The position numbers and the translations under genes are program-made. From Leptospira wolffii serovar Khorat str. Khorat-H2 (lineage in GTDB: Bacteria; Spirochaetota; Leptospiria; Leptospirales; Leptospiraceae), in NCBI RefSeq assembly GCF_000306115.2, contig NZ_AKWX02000008.1, forward strand, positions 1 to 8,868: DNA of 8,868 nucleotides, in the 5' to 3' direction. This document shows, one piece after another, positions 5,730 to 8,868 of this stretch; within the stretch, counting starts at the first letter, position 1; every line of letters begins with the position of its first letter. The notes beneath the pieces are model-generated. The model had not been told where the DNA came from and ran no database searches. It saw only the letters and a list, made by a program, of their open reading frames with translations.

Positions 5730-6022
5730 GAAGTTACGCCTCAAACACACTGCAATTTAATTCAATTTCACTACTTGGACGAAAGTCCAATAGTATTAAA
5801 TTCCCTTATTCCAAAGTATCGCGCTCCCCTTTCGGGATTGGATAAAATGGAACCATAAGCTTCCGCAGGACGCTTAAATATCAAGATGCAATCCCTGGCG
5901 ACGGCACCAGCTCGCATTGGGGAGCGCTTACACTCTGAAAAATTATCTATGTTTTAGAACCAAATCCGCACGCCTCCGAGCTTCAAAAAATAAAAAACTA
6001 AATCCGGCGGAATTTCGCTTAA
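5595..6022 (-). mobile_element. ORF-less cassette NC5
   Basis: A copy of 428 bp (insert 5730-6016, 287 bp), nearly identical to NC3 in its left 299 bp and to NC1/NC4 in its right part, so it looks like a mosaic. Boxes GTTAAGC/GCTTAAC match. No conserved ORF. Confidence 0.85.
5821..5927. ncRNA. Candidate structured RNA/DNA element, copy 5
   Basis: Perfect outer (GCGCTCCCC/GGGGAGCGC) and inner (GGGATTG/CAATCCC) helices as in copy 1, 107 bp, with the same internal hairpin. Confidence 0.45.
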
Positions 6023-6155
6023 CGACCAAGGTGTCCGACGTTTGCGTGGCGCGAGTTTAGCCCTGCAAACGAAGTGACAATGCAAAATGTGCCGCAGGAC
6101 CAAGCGAGAGTCGCGCAGCGATCTCGAAGCGTAGCGGAAGCACCGACAGTTAGGC
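6017..6155 (-). repeat. attC site 11 (cassette G)
   Basis: Bounded by GCTTAAC (6017-6023) and GTTAGGC (6149-6155). L arms GGTGTCCG and CGGAAGCACC: the left arm has lost one base, giving two unpaired bases instead of one. The R'' box contains the stop codon of the HNH gene. Confidence 0.87.
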
Positions 6156-7166
6156 GAAGTATGCAGGGTCTCCAGGCATTAAATCAATTAATACGGGTTT
6201 CGAATAGTAATAGCCTTTGTTAGTCTTAATAAATAGGTGAAGTATTCCCTCATGCCAAATATTATAGTTCTTCAGCTGCAAAGTTATTCTTACTGCTGAG
6301 TTTCCGTTAATGTACATAGGTTTTTGTAAACTCGTTGAAAATTTAATATTAAGATTAGAAGCAATCCGCTGGATCGAACCTCGATATTCATCGGGCAGAT
6401 TCTCGTGGTCTAAGATTTTGATCAATCTACCTTGATACTTTTCGGGATGATTTTTTTGATCTTCCAATAGAGTATATATTTTGTCATCAACCGAACCGAT
6501 ATCTACAGAATAACTTGCCTTTATATCGAGCTCATAAGCTTCACTTTCACCAAATCCTGCAATATGAGATATTGTACAATCAATTATGACACCGATTGAA
6601 GATATAGTAATTCCATTATCTATGTTGTTAATTAAAGATATATCGAATATAGGATCAATATCGGCAAATTCATAACGTCGAAAAACTTGATGAAATTCGG
6701 GATAAATCTTCGGATAGTTATCAATAAGCTCATCTGTCTCTTTCCATCCTTTTAACGATGAATCAAGTCTTATAAGACTAAATTCAATTATGTCTTTCTT
6801 TAACGCGTTAACATTGCTTAATCGACCATTCACATATTCTGACGCCTCATCTTCGGCACCCTGCTTCCAACTTTGTATTAGTTCAACTGTGTGTTTGTCT
6901 AAGTCGCTATCAATAATCTTTGCGCAATTCTGGCATAGCCAGATGCCATTTTTATAACTGGATCTTTCTAGTTCAGTGAGAGTTTTGTCGAATCTCGGCC
7001 CACCTGGTGATGCTGCGGTTATATGGCTAGCGACGCCGATATTGATTATTTTATCGTTTTCACTTGCCGGACCGACAGTTGCTCTTCGGCATTCCGGATT
7101 TGAGCATTTGTTCCCAGCGCGATCGGATAGCTTCTTTTTAATAGTTTGAGAAAAATCGTTCCTCAT
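6150..7166 (-). CDS. HNH-type nuclease-like protein (cassette G)
   Basis: Encodes 338 residues. The N-terminal domain (about 8-105) is HNH-like: Cys-21 and Cys-26 (Lys-Cys-Ser-Asn-Pro-Glu-Cys), Ser-His-48 in Gly-Val-Ala-Ser-His-Ile, a Pro-Gly-Gly-Pro-Arg-Phe-Asp loop (54-60), Asn-73, and Cys-78 and Cys-81 before Ala-Lys-Ile-Ile-Asp. The four cysteines should bind one zinc; His-48 is the likely catalytic base. The usual third His after the second Cys pair is missing (Ala-82/Lys-83), so activity is not certain. Residues 115-338 form a beta-rich part I do not recognise, perhaps a sensor. The ATG has a good AGGA site (7173-7176) 6 nt upstream. The TAA stop is supplied by the attC R'' box (GCCTAAC). 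HNH proteins of this sort occur in defence and mobile elements; that role is inference. Confidence 0.8.
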   Translation of the reverse strand: MRNDFSQTIKKKLSDRAGNKCSNPECRRATVGPASENDKIINIGVASHITAASPGGPRFDKTLTELERSSYKNGIWLCQNCAKIIDSDLDKHTVELIQSWKQGAEDEASEYVNGRLSNVNALKKDIIEFSLIRLDSSLKGWKETDELIDNYPKIYPEFHQVFRRYEFADIDPIFDISLINNIDNGITISSIGVIIDCTISHIAGFGESEAYELDIKASYSVDIGSVDDKIYTLLEDQKNHPEKYQGRLIKILDHENLPDEYRGSIQRIASNLNIKFSTSLQKPMYINGNSAVRITLQLKNYNIWHEGILHLFIKTNKGYYYSKPVLIDLMPGDPAYFA

Positions 7167-7185
7167 TTATATTCCTGTATATTTC

Positions 7186-7343
7186 GCCTAACGGCCAAGG
7201 CTTGACGACGTTGGCGAGCTGAGCGAAGCGAAGACAGGCATGAGAATTGCTTTGCAATTCGAGTGACTGAGCCAATGTGCCGAAGGCCGAGCGAGAGTTG
7301 CGTAAGCAATCTCGAAGCGTAGCGTCAGAGCCGTAAGTTAGGC
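7186..7343 (-). repeat. attC site 12 (cassette H)
   Basis: Bounded by GCCTAAC (7186-7192) and GTTAGGC (7337-7343), the longest site at 158 bp. L helix GGCTTGACG/CGTCAGAGCC with an extra plus-strand G. The inner helix ACGTTGGC (7208-7215) pairs with GCCAATGT (7271-7278), again by compensatory change. Confidence 0.9.
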
Positions 7344-7357
7344 GAAGTGCTGGGGAC

Positions 7358-8134
7358 TTATACAATCGGTTCGTAAAGATCGTACTTTCCGATAAACTTA
7401 AGATTATTGGAATCACAATATTCCTTTATTTTTCTATTAAAAGTATCATCTGACTTTGGGTGAGTTTGAACATTCTCAATAAAACTTTCAATATACGATA
7501 TATCAACCTTATGCCAATCTGGGCTAAAACTTTTCAATAAGTGTTCGTGTTCAGTGCCCGCCAACGCACTTTTAAATAATTTTATTTCCGCTGGACTTCC
7601 TTCATTGATAACTTCGGATTTTTTAAATATTAAACGAACTTCTTGTTCATAAGAAAATGGCATACGTTTTAGCGTATATATTTTCTCAAAATCAGTCCTA
7701 TTTTTACTAATCCCTATTTTATTCAATTCTGCATTTAAATTGATTTCACTTTGATAATCCACATATAACAGATTTACACTTTTTATTTCTCTGATTTTAT
7801 ATTCGGAAACAGCAATTCTAATGGCTTGGTTATTAGAGCTATAAGAATTCCACATTGCTTCGCTCTCACCATTCATAGACCAAGATTGAGCAAAAAATAT
7901 TCTTTCAAAGTGTAATGCTAAATCTATAAATATTCCTTTAGCTAAAGTATTCGGATATGTCTCTAGTATTTTTCTTATTTCATTTTGCCCACTTGTGGTT
8001 TTTAATTTTTGGAAAATATAGCCCTCATGCTTATCTTCCCAAACTTCAGGACGAACGAAATGCAGAGATTTTGTTTGAACTAAGTCATCAAATTTTTCAA
8101 AGCTGATGTATCTATATAAATATCTATTCTTCAA
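7358..8134 (-). CDS. DUF2971 family protein (cassette H)
   Basis: Encodes 258 residues from a TTG. The choice rests on GGAAG placed 6 nt upstream; no in-frame ATG exists nearby. DUF2971 (PF11185) features run in order: Leu-Tyr-Arg-Tyr-Ile (6-10), Leu-His-Phe-Val-Arg-Pro-Glu-Val-Trp-Glu-Asp (24-34), Phe-Ala-Gln-Ser-Trp-Ser followed by Glu-Ala-Met-Trp-x-x-Tyr (81-98), an Ala-Ile-Arg-Ile strand (104-107) and Lys-Arg-x-x-Phe-x-Tyr-Glu-x-Glu-Val-Arg (156-167). Members are typically about 250-300 residues, so this one is full length. The biochemical function is not established to my knowledge; the family is common in accessory regions. The start lies 20 nt inside the cassette and the stop 14 nt before the R'' box. 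Confidence 0.82.
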   Translation of the reverse strand: MKNRYLYRYISFEKFDDLVQTKSLHFVRPEVWEDKHEGYIFQKLKTTSGQNEIRKILETYPNTLAKGIFIDLALHFERIFFAQSWSMNGESEAMWNSYSSNNQAIRIAVSEYKIREIKSVNLLYVDYQSEINLNAELNKIGISKNRTDFEKIYTLKRMPFSYEQEVRLIFKKSEVINEGSPAEIKLFKSALAGTEHEHLLKSFSPDWHKVDISYIESFIENVQTHPKSDDTFNRKIKEYCDSNNLKFIGKYDLYEPIV

Positions 8135-8153
8135 AATGAACTTCCAGCATTTC

Positions 8154-8306
8154 GCCTAACGACCAAGGTGTTCCGACGTTTCGCGAGTCCGAAGGACTTG
8201 GCACGAGACTTGCCCAGCAAGGCGAGTGACAAAGCGAAATGTGGCGCAGCCCAAGCAAGGGGCGCGAAGCGATCCCGCAGCGATGCGGAAGCACCGATAG
8301 TTATGC
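8154..8306 (-). repeat. attC site 13 (cassette I)
   Basis: Bounded by GCCTAAC (8154-8160) and GTTATGC (8300-8306). L helix GGTGTTCCG/CGGAAGCACC with one extra plus-strand G. A side hairpin AGTCC-GAA-GGACT replaces the AGTGC-GCAA-GCACT arm of site 3. R'' GCATAAC matches the GTTATGC core at 8819-8825. Confidence 0.9.
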
Positions 8307-8356
8307 GACGTTGTTTAAATTTAACCTAAGTAAATCTTTTGCAGCTCAGTCTTAAC

Positions 8357-8797
8357 TTATAATAGATTGGATTGAACAATACATTCTGCAAATTCAATAT
8401 CTTTTCTACGAATATATATACTATAATCACCAGTTTCATCTGATCGGATAGACATATGAGAACAACCGGCTTTTTTCAATTCGTCGTAGACTTTTCCACA
8501 AATCTTTCTCGATTTACTTTCTTTGTAAAAAGTTATTTGCTCGTATCTATTTCCAATTATATTTTTTATTTTACGTTTATATAAGTCTTCAAATTCATCT
8601 TCGCTATCAATTGTACCGACAAAAATATGATACTGGTCTATGCGGGACTCTTCGAATTCAGGAACGGAATTTACTTCCTCTGATAAATATACATCAAAGC
8701 CTCCATCTATTCTTTCATAAACAACTACTTCAATCATATCGTAAATAGCTGGGTGGAAATGATACTCTGTATATTTTTTATAAAAATTTTCTGTCAT
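8357..8797 (-). CDS. Acidic protein of unknown function (cassette I)
   Basis: Encodes 146 residues from an ATG 28 nt inside the cassette. There is no signal peptide or membrane segment, so it is probably cytoplasmic. The chain alternates strands and charged helices: two beta strands around 21-40 (Met-Ile-Glu-Val-Val-Val-Tyr, then Asp-Val-Tyr-Leu), a very acidic stretch (39-72), a Lys-rich helix (92-110) and a C-terminal strand pair around 114-130. No motif recognised. No clear Shine-Dalgarno is visible. Fifty bp separate the stop from the R'' box and hold no evident terminator. Codon use is AT-rich like most of the array. A regulator, antitoxin-like or immunity-like role cannot be told from sequence. 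Confidence 0.7.
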   Translation of the reverse strand: MTENFYKKYTEYHFHPAIYDMIEVVVYERIDGGFDVYLSEEVNSVPEFEESRIDQYHIFVGTIDSEDEFEDLYKRKIKNIIGNRYEQITFYKESKSRKICGKVYDELKKAGCSHMSIRSDETGDYSIYIRRKDIEFAECIVQSNLL

Positions 8798-8818
8798 CTG
8801 ATTTTTTCAAACAATGTC

Positions 8819-8868
8819 GCATAACGACCAAGGTGTTCCGACGTTTGCGATGGCGCGAGGCTTGCCTC
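8819..8868 (-). repeat. attC site 14, cut by window edge
   Basis: Starts with GCATAAC (8819-8825) followed by the L' arm GGTGTTCCG and the ACGTTTGC inner arm. The rest lies beyond the right edge; it shows that the array continues towards the expected attI side. Confidence 0.85.

Larger units (their letters stand above)
1..8868 (-). mobile_element. Integron gene-cassette array (13 cassettes, no integrase in window)
   Basis: Fourteen attC-like sites alternate with single-gene or ORF-less inserts. On the minus strand each unit reads core box, short leader, gene, R'' box, attC, next core box. In all thirteen cassettes the leading GTTRRRY-like box is exactly complementary to the R'' box at the same cassette's end, although four different box sequences are used. 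All protein genes point the same way. Cassette boundaries (cut after the G of the core): A up to 698; NC1 699-1129; C 1130-2000; NC2 2001-2430; NC3 2431-2857; D 2858-3618; NC4 3619-4047; E 4048-4623; F 4624-5594; NC5 5595-6022; G 6023-7191; H 7192-8159; I 8160-8824. No integrase is seen, so this is part of a larger integron or an attC cluster lacking an integrase. Confidence 0.9.

Noticed and set aside
7138..7416. 92-codon minus-strand frame across attC site 12
   Set aside because: It reads through the attC and overlaps the ends of two better-supported genes, with no start signal of its own.
1..8868. CRISPR array
   Set aside because: Repeats are about 140 bp, imperfectly palindromic and separated by genes of variable length; there are no short regular spacers and no cas genes.
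1..8868. Insertion sequences or tRNA/rRNA genes
   Set aside because: No transposase-like protein, terminal inverted repeats with target duplications, tRNA cloverleaf or rRNA segment could be found by eye.

Overview
The window is an integron gene-cassette array read on the minus strand. Fourteen attC-like sites (two cut by the window edges) separate thirteen cassettes. Eight cassettes carry protein genes, all transcribed right to left. Five carry no convincing ORF and are copies of one another. No integrase gene, attI site or conserved housekeeping gene is visible. Because a cassette reads gene then attC, any attI and integrase should lie beyond the right (high-coordinate) end.

The sites are GC-rich (about 140-158 bp) while most cassette genes are AT-rich. 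The clearest proof of cassettes is the core boxes. Each cassette begins, on the minus strand, with a GTTRRRY-type box whose bases are exactly complementary to the R'' box at its own far end (GTTATGC with GCATAAC, GTTAAGC with GCTTAAC, GTTAGGC with GCCTAAC, GTTATCC with GGATAAC). This is expected if every cassette was once a circle with one reconstituted attC. In most sites one arm of the L-box helix has one extra base, a G on the window plus strand, which is the extrahelical G of the folded bottom strand. It independently places the cassette orientation on the minus strand.

Layout, left to right: partial attC; cassette A (small lipoprotein-like protein); ORF-less NC1; cassette C (exported Cys-rich protein with a base composition unlike its neighbours); ORF-less NC2 and NC3 in tandem; cassette D (polytopic membrane protein with a CPTC motif); ORF-less NC4; cassette E (92-residue membrane-anchored protein); cassette F (HigB/HigA-type toxin-antitoxin pair with its own promoter, operator and terminator-like hairpin); ORF-less NC5; cassette G (HNH-type protein); cassette H (DUF2971 protein); cassette I (unknown acidic protein); partial attC.

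Most genes start 16-40 nt after the cassette boundary and have no visible promoter of their own, so they probably depend on read-through. The toxin-antitoxin cassette is the clear exception and may stabilise the array. The HNH and DUF2971 genes suggest a defence-like content, but that is inference.

The most unusual element is the ORF-less cassette present five times. It holds a nearly invariant block of about 105-107 bp with a perfect 9-bp outer inverted repeat and a nested 7-bp inverted repeat, preceded by a GAAA-loop hairpin. Indels that are not multiples of three rule out a conserved protein, so a structured RNA or DNA element is the better guess.

The host is uncertain. AT-rich genes, GTG/TTG starts, a loose lipobox and this type of array would fit a spirochaete such as Leptospira, but no gene here settles it.
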